64,000 bases of DNA, from NCBI GenBank assembly GCA_027924645.1, contig BSBN01000809.1:45600001-45664000 (forward strand), read 5' to 3'. The position numbers were made by a program, and so were the translations under genes. Positions 48,757 to 59,239 of this stretch are shown one piece after another; position 1 is the stretch's first letter, and each line of letters opens with the position of its first letter. The stretch comes from Cunninghamia lanceolata (taxonomy: Eukaryota > Streptophyta > Pinopsida > Cupressales > Cupressaceae). Below the pieces are notes generated by a model. The model did not search any database. It was not told where the DNA came from and saw nothing but the letters and a program-made list of their open reading frames with translations.

Positions 48757-49510
48757 TGTGATACATAAGAAATCAGGTTTAGAAGATCAGGCATAGCCAT
48801 GAAAACCTAACCCTACCATCATCAAAGAATCTAATCTAAATGAAATCAAAGAGTAATGTAATTCAAGCATAACATCACCTAGACCATGCGATTCCTTGTT
48901 TATGATGTGGACTGCTTCTTCAACAATGAACAATTATGATGCTGAAAGTGGCCATGATGGATGATAAAAGCTCAATTAGATTCTCAAATGCTCAATATTC
49001 TCAAGATGATAATGGAGGCACTATATGAATGCTGGATCTATTTCATATGGAATGAGGGAGTGTTTATATATAACTCAACTAGAATCAATCGACCATGGAG
49101 ATTCAAAGGTGATGTGAATGGCTAGGATTGAAAGATACTAAAATTAGGTCTCATTAGTTGTGCATGTGAAGGATTTGAATGAAAGTTGTACTGCAACACA
49201 TGCTTGGATGGAGAAATGGACAAATGTCGAAATATAGTGAAATGTGAGGATTTAATTCAAATAAAATATTTGAATTAGTTGGGATATGAGCTGGAAATTA
49301 AATAAATAAATAAAATTTATTTAATTAATTGGGAAGATGAATAGGATGGGATAAGATATGATGTGGAAATTAATTAAATAAATAAAATTTATTTAATTAA
49401 TTGGCTAAGTAGGATGAGGATGGGATTTAATTAAATAAATGAAATTTATTTAATTAATTGGCTTAATGGATAAATAATGTTTTGACTAGGTGTTTGTAGA
49501 CATGGACAAA
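48757..49510 (-). repeat. B2 5' LTR (right copy), truncated
   Basis: Matches 32342-33170 from tgtgata to gacatggacaaattt, with one AT-rich unit fewer. The last bases of the full LTR (aggtgtctaca) are missing. Instead gagtaacga follows, the start of the Helitron side. Confidence 0.9.
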
Positions 49511-49546
49511 TTTGAGTAACGACATCCTTAACCATCGTTACTCAAA
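49511..49546. other. 12-bp inverted repeat (hairpin) at the B2/Helitron boundary
   Basis: tttgagtaacga (49511-49522) and tcgttactcaaa (49535-49546) are perfect inverted copies with a 12-base loop. On the minus strand this lies about 50 bp after the helicase stop and ends at an AAA/TTT junction with the LTR, consistent with a Helitron 3' terminal hairpin. The usual CTRR end is not visible. Confidence 0.7.
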
Positions 49547-49594
49547 GATTCCAAAAAAAGTCATTATTTCTTATTTGAGGAATCTTGCAAGCAA

Positions 49595-52500
49595 CTATAC
49601 ATACCTGGATTTATTGTTGTGAGAGTAGTTGTAGGCAAGCTTCTTCTTTCTTTCTGATAATGTTGTAGGGATTTTTTTCATTCTGGAGTAGCGGTCGAAA
49701 GAGAATGTAGGCTCTATATGAAGGCCCTTTATAGACATAACTCTAGAAATTGTCGTAAATGTGAGGCCTTGTCTTTCATTCTTACCAATATCAATTGTGG
49801 CTTTGCTTAGTGTAAGTCCTTGTGATTTGTGTATAGTGATAGCCCATGCCATGGATAGTGGTATTTTCCTACGATTGCCTCATGATATAGGTTGTATTGG
49901 TATAGTTTTTGCGTTTGTTTCATCCCATGGTGGACCATTGTAGTTTTCAAATGTTATTGTAACATATGCTGGCAACTCTGGTGGTTTTGATCCGATTGGA
50001 TATACAATATTTTTGACCTCCCCAAGAGATCCATTTACAAGTCCAGCTTGGATCCATAAGTTTGTTGTAAGCATGACACGTTGATATTTTCTTATTAAAA
50101 CCTCTCGAGGAAGTTTCTCATCATTGGTAGTTGTGCCTAATTTATGTTGTGTAGTTTCTGCAAGACAAAATGCAACAAGAAGGTTTAGTAGTTTAAGCAT
50201 TTTTTGTTGTGTAATATTGCTAGCTCATTTGTTGCAAATAAGTGTATTGATTGGTTAAATTCTTCTTGTTTAGTTGTTGTTAGTTGCTTGTTCATGTGGG
50301 TCAGTAATACTTCCCAATCATGTTGTATTGGTTCTACATTGCACATGTTTTGTAATGTATGATGGAATTGCATTTGAATTGGATCGTCGCCTTGTTGTCT
50401 AAATATTGTTTGCAATGTAGCAATTGTATTAAATTTGTGCCAAAGATTTATTTCAGTTGTGTGTGATGCATAGATAGGTTTGTCCATCACAGGTGGTAGT
50501 TGGGCAAGGTCTCGTACAAGAATTATAGAAATGCCACCAAAGCAGAGATGTGCTTGTTTGGGGAATGCTTCTCGTAATTTGCTATCAATTTTTAATAGGA
50601 GTTTTGGGCCAATGAAGCTCATCTCATCAATAAGAATGTATAGAATGTGTTTCATATCTTCTTGAAATGTTGTCAATGTTTGTCCTTGTAATGGTTGCAT
50701 TTCTTTAATTGGAATCCTAAGGGTTGCATGTATAGTTGAGGCTTGTATGTTAAATGTTGAAATTCCTGTTGGAGCAAGAACAAGGAGTAGGTTTTCTCTT
50801 TTTGGTACTTGATTTTGAAGTGTATTTATTATGCAACTAATTAGATAGGATTTTCCTGTGCCTACAGTCCTTGTATGAGCATATCTAGTGGTTGTTTTGA
50901 GGCATTATCTATTGAGTGGGTTGTAATGATAGTAAGTGCTAGTTGTTGTTCTGATGACAATGTATATTTTTGGTTGTGCAAAGCTAAGGGGGGATGGACA
51001 CCTTGTTCAGACATCTTGTTTGTGTTTACTAATTGAATTACGACATCATGAAAAAGTGGTTGAACATTATGTTTTTCCCAATTGTTATTGTTGTCAAATC
51101 CCGTCGATCTAGCATTTCAAGTTCATTTAAATCAAGACTATTAGCAAGGCCCATTTGAGAAATAACTCCCATTCATTCATTTTTATGTCATCTTGTAAAT
51201 TCATCTCTTTATTAGAATTGTCTTCCTCTTCAATCACATGCTCATTTTCATATGTGCGATCAATATGCCATGCATTGTATTTTTGTATATTCATGTGCTT
51301 CCAATTATTGATGATTTATTCTTTGTTGAGGCCTATATCTCTATCAATCTGTCGAAAATATTTATATAGAAGTAATTCACTCCAACAGAAAGTTTCAAAA
51401 TTTTTGGAGTCTTCTTTTGGAATGCTATAGAACTGGGGAAAAACCTACACTATTGCCTTTTCTTTTCTATCTTGCCATTTGGCTCCTTTGTGGTGAGCAA
51501 CACATGTGAAGGATCTTGTTGATTCAAGAAGTGTAATAATTTCTAGGTGAGATGGGCATTGCATTTATGATTGCATGTAGTTTGATTGTATCTCATTATC
51601 AGCTATTTTTTTTAAGGCGACAAAAAACTTTTTTGCCTACATTCAATGATATAAACTTTCGATTACAAATCACAAGCGGCAATTTTTGTAACATATGACA
51701 TGTTTCTTGTGATCCTATATCTCGTTCTGCAACAAGTTCTACCATGAATTTTTGATATGCTCTTAAAGCTTGGTCTTTTTATCTTTGATTTGTACATATT
51801 CTTGCTAACATATTTACACAACTCTCTGATTTTCTTCCAGCTTTAGATGCATACTTGGCATTGTATTTGAGAACAAGTTGTTGTGAGATAACATGCTAGC
51901 AATCCATTTTAGCTCTCCATATTGAGAGCATCTCATAGTTATGAATGTTTAATTTGTCATCATTTCTTGATGGTTCATATAATTTCTTCCCTGATTCATC
52001 ACATGACAAGGTGGATTTTTCTTGTTCTTTCCATGGAGCCTTGTATCTACATTCTATATGTTGCCCTTTCTTACATAGGCAAGTCCTCTCACTACATTTA
52101 GTGTGTCTTTGTACATGATTAATTAACTCTTCGTAATCATTGTACGGGTTGGTAGAGAATATTTCAGATGTGTTTAATAGGCATGGATCATCCATTGGAG
52201 TTCTATGTATCATGTTTATTTCAAACTTCGACCGAGGGTTCCGAGCAGTGACATAGTTGTCAAAGAATTATTTTGCTCTATCCACTTCTATATTATTTTC
52301 CCAATCTAATGTATCCATGTTTGGTTTATTTTGGAGCCAAAGGAATCCATGTATATGTGCAGAACCTCGATGTTGCCATTCATATCTATACCAGTAATTT
52401 TGTGCACACATGAGCTTCTCGATGACCTCATCATGAAAAATTGTGAATCTTTGATGTAGATATAGGGATGTTGTGTGTGGGTTTTTAATCACGTCATCTG

Positions 52501-54139
52501 TGTGATGTTTGTTGGTGTGCAATGTAGATGTATTATTGGTTGCAAATAGTTTGTGTAAATCAGGCCATTTTGTATCAGCTACGCTTAGAGTGAAGAACAA
52601 AGTGGGTGAACCTATTTGGTTGATAATATTTGTTAGATCACCATGACACTTGTTCCAATATGATCTTGTCCCTCGTAAATTTGACCCAAAATGCATTAGT
52701 TCTTTAGTCAATTGATTGTCTGGTAGGCTATTTAAGTGGGTATGAATGTCTTCGATAGTGGCTGGTATATTTTCTTCTATTTTTCTTTGTTAAATATTGA
52801 GGTAGTTGCTTGGCTACGATGACGCATCATAAGATTTAGAAGAAAGTATCTAAATATTGGATGGCGTCCAAATCTATTGTCATGAAATCGTATAAGGTGC
52901 AAGGCATATTCATGAAGTTGCACCTCCATAGCTCAGGGTTGCATGTGTAGTGCTTGCCATTTGGAAATAGAGTAGGAAATGCCATGTCTAACAAGCCTTC
53001 AATACTGTACTCATTTATGGGTGTTGACCCAATGTGGGGCCAATCAATGATGTTATCATTTTCACTTTCGATTTGTAATGCTTCTTTAATGATGTGTAGC
53101 TCATGATGTTTAGTTGGTAGTCTTACCATGAATGATGTGGATATTGTATTTCATTCTCTTGATCATCTTGATTGTTGCCCACTTCAATGTTTGTTGATAT
53201 TGGGTCTTCAATTTCACTTTCAATTGTATGAAGCATTTCAGGAATGTTTGTACTAGAGTCAAGTAGTAGTGCTAATGCATTGCCATTGATTTCAACATCT
53301 TTATATTATGGTTCATTTTTTATTTTGTATTCTAGTGCACTCCTAACATGACTTCTACTTACATAGCAGTCATAACTCTTCCCATGTGTATTATTTCTTC
53401 AGACAATTAGTACATCCAAGTCTTGAATTCTATGTGGAAGAGACTTTGTTATTGTTTTGACATCTTGTGGGAAGCTAATTGTGTGTCCACTATATTTGTA
53501 TTGTTCTCTATGAGAGTACGTAACTTGTATTATTGGATTTGCATGTGCAATGAACATCTCTTCTACTTGAGTGAGAATTCTCAACACATTTGGTTGATCA
53601 CCTAGGTCCATATTATTAGATGCAGAGAATCAATGTATGCCTTTCTCACTAAAGCATCTTCTACAAATAGGATTGTTGTTTGATGAATGCACATTCATTC
53701 CAGGGTATCTTTCCTTACATATAATACATGTTTGTAAGTTTGATAGTGCATCTATTCAATTTCTAAAAATTCTAGAGGCATTCATAAAGTTAATGGACCA
53801 GTTCATATCCATGTTGTTAGTTGAATTTGTGTTTTGATTCAAATGTGTAGGTAGATGTGTTTGATATTCTTTACTAGTTCCATGTGTTAGGTTCGAAGTC
53901 ACTTTATCAGTAGGAAAATAATTTTGTTAATTTTTGAAACTTGTAGAAGCTTGTGTTTGATGAAATACATGTTCTAGGTGTTGTGTGCATTGTATAATAC
54001 GGTACACACTTATTTCTTCTTGATGGCGAGCATAATACAAGCAACTTCTCTTACGAGATTTTACATCTATGGGTTTAGTTTGGGATGGTTGTCCCTGAGA
54101 TTCTTGTAGATTTGAGTTCATCATTTGGAAAAATTGCAT
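49595..54139 (-). pseudogene. Helitron Rep/helicase protein (HUH-Y2 endonuclease plus PIF1-type helicase)
   Basis: Nicks, transfers and unwinds DNA in rolling-circle transposition. In order: N-terminus near 54139; zinc-like CIICKERYPGMNV and CRRCFSEKG (about 53635-53740); LRILTQVEEMFIAHANP (53399-53611); N-domain LDMAFPTLFPNGKH (52836-53129); Rep with SVADTKWPDLH and the HUH motif HRGSAHIHGF (His-U-His at 52346-52357); tyrosine motif YNAKY at 51851-51865 with both Tyr present; CLCKKGQHIECRY (51896-52213). Helicase: Walker A GTGKSYLI (50838-50873), Walker B ILIDEMSFIG and RDLAQLPPV (50185-50700), later VMLTTNLWIQAGLVNGSLG and AITIHKSQGLTLSKATID (49595-50200). Several stops and frameshifts lie between blocks, especially 50880-51850 and 52715-52835. 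Confidence 0.93.
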
Positions 54140-55190
54140 ACTACATTGTTAGTAATGTGCAAATGAAATAGCATGCAAAATAATAAAAGATATATAGTTG
54201 TCTATACATTGTACATGCAAATAAAAATTAAAATTGATGTATCCATGTACTAAATGCTAACACTTGCAACTTTTGAAGTTGTTAGGGATGTGCTAATAGG
54301 AAATTCAATGGAATGTTAAGAAGATTAGGAGGAATCAAAGGAATAGGATTGGAATTAGTGTGATGAATATCTAGATTACCTATTTTAACAAAACATTTGA
54401 ATAGTTTTTTCCTTTCTAATCTAAAACATCAAGAAAATCGATGAAATATATATTTAGAGTGGAATTAGGGTTAAATTGCCTAAAGTGGCTTAAATAACTC
54501 TCGTACAAGACAATGCACATGCAAAAGAGATATTAGTTGTCTGGAATAAAAATATTATAATGATACCAAAAAATTGTGTAATTTTCAATAAAATAAAAAT
54601 GGAAGTTGACATACTTGTAATTATTTAATACTTGAAATCTAATAAGATTATAGAGAAGAATTTGATTTCAAAAAGTGAGTACAAACATATTGAATTTGTT
54701 AAGAAAAGCACACATTTAACTTATAAATTAGTACAAAAACAATTTTTCTCTAAATAAACTCTTCACAAATTTTTTATTTTTCATTTTTTGTGATTATCTT
54801 GGGCATGCCAAAATCATTTGATAGTAAAATCTATTTTAGAAGATCAAGTAATAAGATCTGCAAAATATAGGAAACACATGATAGTAATAATAAAAATAGG
54901 CTAAAGGTTTTTATAATGTAAGAATTTCTATTAAGTAAAAGAATTAGATATTTGATAAACTATAAGCAATCATATGAGATTCAAATATTTAAAACCCATT
55001 GTCAAAACCATAAAAGATTAAAAATTAGAAATGTTGATAATTTTTTAAATATATGTTACATGAAAAGGATATATTATTCAACATGCATCTTCATTGAAGT
55101 ATTATAGAAAATTGCAATTGTAGATGTTCCAATTGTAAGGATTGGATGTGCATCTACTTTTTGTTAACATGTCACAAATCACTAATCTCC
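54140..55190. other. AT-rich spacer between Rep/helicase and RPA-like gene
   Basis: About 1 kb, very AT-rich, no frame of note and no recognised motif. It probably holds the promoter of Rep/helicase and the 3' end of the RPA-like gene. Nothing more specific is seen. Confidence 0.6.
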
Positions 55191-57084
55191 TTTAACAGAA
55201 AGTTGTTTTCATTTGTGAAATCAATTGTCTCGACTTCTAAGATCGTTGACTTCAACCGTGTTTTGTTATTGTATATTTCATTTCTACTTGAAAGGGTGAA
55301 GAGAAATTATTTGAATAGTACATTTTTAATAACCTCTTCACTATTTGTCTCCACTTCTTGGTTGAAATGTAACAAATACAATTCTTTTGTAAGCATGCCA
55401 ACAAGTTTGGTTGCTACCTCTTCAAAAGCAACAATCCATATGGTACCTATGTGATCTTGAAGCTTTATCTGAAGTACATATCTGTAATTACAATCTTCAA
55501 ATGTAGCTTCACACTTTGAGCAATACCATGTTCAATCATTATTTTGGATAGCTCTTTTCTTACATTGTTTTCCTTTTAACTCAATAGGGCAAGCTGGATA
55601 ACAAAATGAATTAGACTTGATGAATATTACTGTTGCTTTTACAATGCATTGGAGAGTTTGTGTTATGTCAAAAGACTCATCTTGGATTTTGGTAATTATC
55701 TTTCGTGTAAGTAGTAGAGGCACATCCACCTTGTTTGTTGCTAATGTGAGAACATCGTTCCCACTTTCTGCAAACCATGATCTTAGTTGTTTTGTTTCTT
55801 GGATATCAGGGTTTATAAACAACTGGGTAGTGAACAGTGTGCTTACCACCTTACCATTGTAATCAGTAACATGACCATTTTTAACTACAAGAACAATTGA
55901 CTTTTGTAGATGGTACATTTCTTGAAGGCGCGTACCTTCCTTTTGAGTTGTTGATCCCCATAAAGTCACATTTATGTTGGAGGTAGACATATCTAGCAAC
56001 TTAGGCTCCTTCTAAGAACCTCTGTCCCATCTCTTCTTCTTATTGTAGAGCTAGAATCTACGCATACAACAATTCTGATCACATCAACAAAAGAGTTATT
56101 GGTCTTATTCACAAGCTCATTAATGGGTGTGAAAGAGAATTGATGTTTTAGAATTAGGAGGTCATCTTCACAAAGACTAATCCTTGAGTCATCCATTAAA
56201 GTAATTTCCATTTGACTATTCAACTTGTTGTAAAACTTATTGGCTGACTTGATGGTCCCACTAGATAATGTATATATAGCCTCAACTTGGATATTGCTAA
56301 AATGGAGGTCTATAACTTCATTGAAGCAAGTGATACATACTTCACTATGTTCATTATCAATAATATCAAAGCTAAACACCTACCCATGTCTTTTCTTTGT
56401 GTTGAATTGATGGATTTCTTTCTTCATAGTTACACGACCTTTGATCATCCACCTCATTTGAAATGGATTCAAACTTTTAATAGGAGTGATAGTTGAGCTA
56501 AACTCCTTATTTTGTGGAGATGCATGAATTCCAAACATCACTTTCTTAGGAGTTGATTGTGTGGATACATCATTATGATCTAGATTTGTAGTTGGTCCAG
56601 ATGAATTCCTCTCATCTTGTTGTACATGTTTCTCTTCTTCTTGAAAGAGGAAGGTGGGATCACCAATGACATCATGATTTGTGCATACAACCTCTAGTTC
56701 AAAGATAACAATCCACCTATGTAATCAAAGTAAGGGGTAGTATTAGTAATGAATCATAGAAGGTATAAATGAGAATGTTATTTATCAATATAATCATCGT
56801 ATTAAAATGAATCACCTTGAGTTACAAATAGTGGGATAACTATATCCTATGAGTTGAATAATTGAACCCTTCTGGATTGTCTTTGAAGTTATATTATGAT
56901 TATATTTTTTTGGCAATGTAGCTTTTTGTAGATGGATCCCATCAGAAAGATCTATTTTGTATCTACTTGTTGATTCAATGCCATGACCAAATGTTGCAAT
57001 GCTCAAGATTTGGAGACATGGATGCACGTCCAGTGCCCCGTTGTTCATCAATATGATTGCATTTAATGTCAAAGAGGAAGACAT
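55190..57084 (-). pseudogene. RPA70-like single-strand DNA-binding protein gene carried by the Helitron
   Basis: Resembles the large subunit of replication protein A, which coats single-stranded DNA. 56812-57084 is like the N-terminal domain (SLTLNAIILMNNGALDVHPC, YKIDLSDGIHLQK). 55993-56379 is like the first DNA-binding OB fold (FSFDIIDNEHSEVCITCFNE, LSSGTIKSANK, NSFVDVIRIV, RRRDGTEVLRR). 55532-55999 is the second fold (LDMSTSNINVTLWG) running into the zinc ribbon: CYPACP, GKQCKK, then after a stop WYCSKCEATFEDCNYRYVLQI near 55460-55525. A further stretch to about 55200 looks like the C-terminal fold (ELYLLHF). Frames are shifted at 55995 and the N-terminal link (56380-56811) is weakly coding, possibly an intron. 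Such genes are known in plant Helitrons. Confidence 0.87.
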
Positions 57085-57449
57085 AACTTAAGGTAGATGA
57101 GTTATTCCTATAAAATACGGTTTAACAATAAAAATATTTTAGTTGAATTACAAATGGTACAATTATGTATAAACATGAAATAGAAGCTAGTATGCTTTTT
57201 TTTTCTATAGAATGGAAATACTATTTAGATAAATTTCCAACAAGATTACTAAATATATGTAGCATGAAATAAGTAACTTGTCAAGGTACAAGGACATACC
57301 TAGAGCCAACAACTTCTTTGGAGTGCTCACAAGGAAATATTTGGTTGAAATAAATTTGATCCTCTGGATTAAGAAAGAGTTAAGAAGGTAGTGAGAAGTA
57401 GAGTATAGTAAGAAAACATTCAATTCTATGAAACTTGGACTCGATACTT

Positions 57450-58145
57450 AAGTATGCCTATAAATGCTACAATTTTTTGTTTATCCAAAGCATCTCATGA
57501 GACTTACTCTTATGGTAAACATCGAGTAGGGGGTAGTCCTGACTACAAAGATGCTACAATTTTTATTTATCCAAAGCATTTCGTAAAAGTTAATATGAAA
57601 ATTAATTCTACAAACAACTAAAAAAAAGAAGGTAATGAGATACATTTTTGTAATAGTCATTGTTAATATTTTAATGGACTTTCCAATGTAGAATAAAGAA
57701 GGGCCTTGTAAATTAGAGAAATAGCTTACATGGGACCACATAAAAGAAGAAGGTAATGAGATACATCATTTTACATATTGTGAGACGTAATGTTATGGTA
57801 AACGTCGAGTAGGGGATAGGCCTGACTATAAACATGCTACAATTTTGGTTTCTCCAAAGTATTTCATAAAAGTTATTATGAAAGTTAACTTTACAAACCA
57901 CTAAAAAGAAAGAAGGTAATGAGATACATTTTTTTAGTGGTCATTGTTAATGTTTTTTACACTTTTCGTAGAATAAAGAAGGGCATTGGAAATTAGAGAA
58001 ATAGCTTACATGGGACTACATAAAAGAAGTAGGTAATGAGATACATTATTTTAATAGTCATTGTTAATGTTTTGGTGGACTTTCCAATGTAGAATAAAGA
58101 AGGGGCTTGTAAATTAGAGAAATAGCTTATATGGGACTACATACT
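57450..58145. repeat. Complex tandem repeat, roughly 280-bp period with 120-bp sub-blocks
   Basis: ggtaaac(a/g)tcgagtagggg recurs at 57516 and 57795; ggtaatgagatacat at 57631, 57752, 57915 and 58032; gtagaataaagaaggg(c/g)c near 57689, 57966 and 58092; atagcttacatgggac three times. The longer order of blocks repeats at about 280 bp. No coding potential is apparent; short frames inside are repeat-derived. Confidence 0.85.
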
Positions 58146-58409
58146 ATTGGGGGAAAATGGCATTTAGAGTATTAGAGAAAAAACATTAAATTATATAGTT
58201 TAATAGAGATCTTTTTAATTTATCTTCTAAGTGCATATATAAAATTGAGTCAAAGAATAATAGTATCAATTTATAATTTTTTTTAAAAAGTAGCATAAAA
58301 ATTGAATAAAAGTTAAGTACATATAAAATGAATATTTTATAGAAATAAATTATAACTTTGTTTATGTAAAAGGGCTAAAGATTGTCTAATTAAAACCAAG
58401 CACACAACT

Positions 58410-58835
58410 ATGTAGTGTAACATTTTATTTATGGAAAATGGCTATCAAAAGTTCAACTATTGGTACATTACAAAAGTTTTTGATTTTTCCAATGTTATGA
58501 TAGATCAAAGAAAACATTAAAAGTATATTAAGAACTTACAACATTTAATTTATGTGTAGAGGCTAAACACATACGATAAATTATTATTTGTTGATGTAAG
58601 ATGAGAAAATAGTGAAACGAAAACATTAAAACAACTTCGAACATTTTATTTATGTAAAATAGGTAGTACAACTTCAATTGTGGGTAAACAACGTAGGGCA
58701 AAATAGCACTACAATATGACATATAGTATATAAAGTCTTGAAATACATGATTTATGTGAAAGGGGTGGTACATATTCAACTATGGGAAGATTATATAGGG
58801 CACAATAGTATTACTATCATACTACATATTGGTCA
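58410..58835. repeat. Degenerate tandem repeat, period about 100-120 bp
   Basis: Units start at cattttatttatggaaaa (58421), catttaatttatgtgtag (58542), cattttatttatgtaaaa (58642) and catgatttatgtgaaagg (58745), and share ttcaactattggta-type and agggcaaaatagcactac-type segments. Unit similarity is loose. Confidence 0.7.
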
Positions 58836-59235
58836 TGTAGTCTTGAAATGCATGAAGAAGACGAGGAGTGTTGCCTTGTCCAAAATATCCATCATAGTAC
58901 ATATCTCTCAGGAAAGTGCAAAAACCAGCTAATTTCTCACATGTTGCAGGGAATTCATTTGTGGTTTCCTACATTGCTATGACATCAGACTCCTGCATAG
59001 TGTGTGTATGTATGCTAGTTGCCTTTACTTTTTGAACAATTTGATTACAACTAAGTGTAAGACACCTTGCAAAATTTTGGATTTTAGTTTCATAAAAGCC
59101 ATTCCAATTCATAGATGTGTTTGACCCATTTGATGATGTTGGGATGTTCATTGTATCTAGTGGGCCTATTATAATAACTTCTGGAGCACTACTTAAAATA
59201 TCAATTATTTGAATTGGTTGTAGAGGATTTGCCAT
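58822..59235 (-). pseudogene. Small unrecognised ORF, about 135 codons with one internal stop
   Basis: Starts at 59235 (MANPLQPIQIIDILSSAPEV), runs to TAG at 58969, and the same frame goes on past that stop with well-behaved composition (CEKLAGFCTFLRDMYYDGYF, then GNTPRLLHAFQDYMTNM) until about 58822. No membrane segment or known motif. The tail is rich in aromatic and polar residues and reads like protein, which argues for a decayed gene rather than noise. It lies upstream of the RPA-like gene on the same strand, so it could be a third Helitron gene or a captured exon. Function unknown. Confidence 0.5.
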
Positions 59236-59239
59236 AACC

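Larger units (their letters stand above)
32342..49510 (-). mobile_element. Tat-lineage Ty3/gypsy element B2, very long, with antisense PMD-like gene
   Basis: LTRs 32342-33182 and 48757-49510 (cut off). In minus-strand order from the right: 2.5-kb leader, gag, protease plus G-patch-like segment, linker, RT, RNase H, archaeal-type RNase H, integrase, a non-coding stretch, a plus-strand gene with plant mobile domain similarity, polypurine tract and LTR. About 17.2 kb, in the range of Tat/Ogre giants. Catalytic residues of RT and second RNase H survive, but stops and frameshifts occur. Closest relative in the window is B1. Confidence 0.93.
49511..57084 (-). mobile_element. Helitron (rolling-circle transposon) with Rep/helicase and RPA genes; 5' end not found
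   Basis: The minus strand carries a complete-order Rep-helicase gene and, upstream, an RPA70-like gene, a pair known from plant Helitrons. The left limit is the hairpin at 49511. The right limit is not defined: no TC-type 5' end could be recognised, and repeats and a small ORF to 59.2 kb, or even all sequence to 64 kb, may belong to it. Frames are interrupted, so it is probably inactive. Confidence 0.85.

Noticed and set aside
51155..51430. Plus-strand 91-codon frame
   Set aside because: Antisense of the Helitron Rep/helicase linker; low-complexity hydrophobic composition.
55146..55454. Plus-strand 102-codon frame
   Set aside because: Antisense of the RPA-like C-terminal region, which has clear family motifs on the minus strand.
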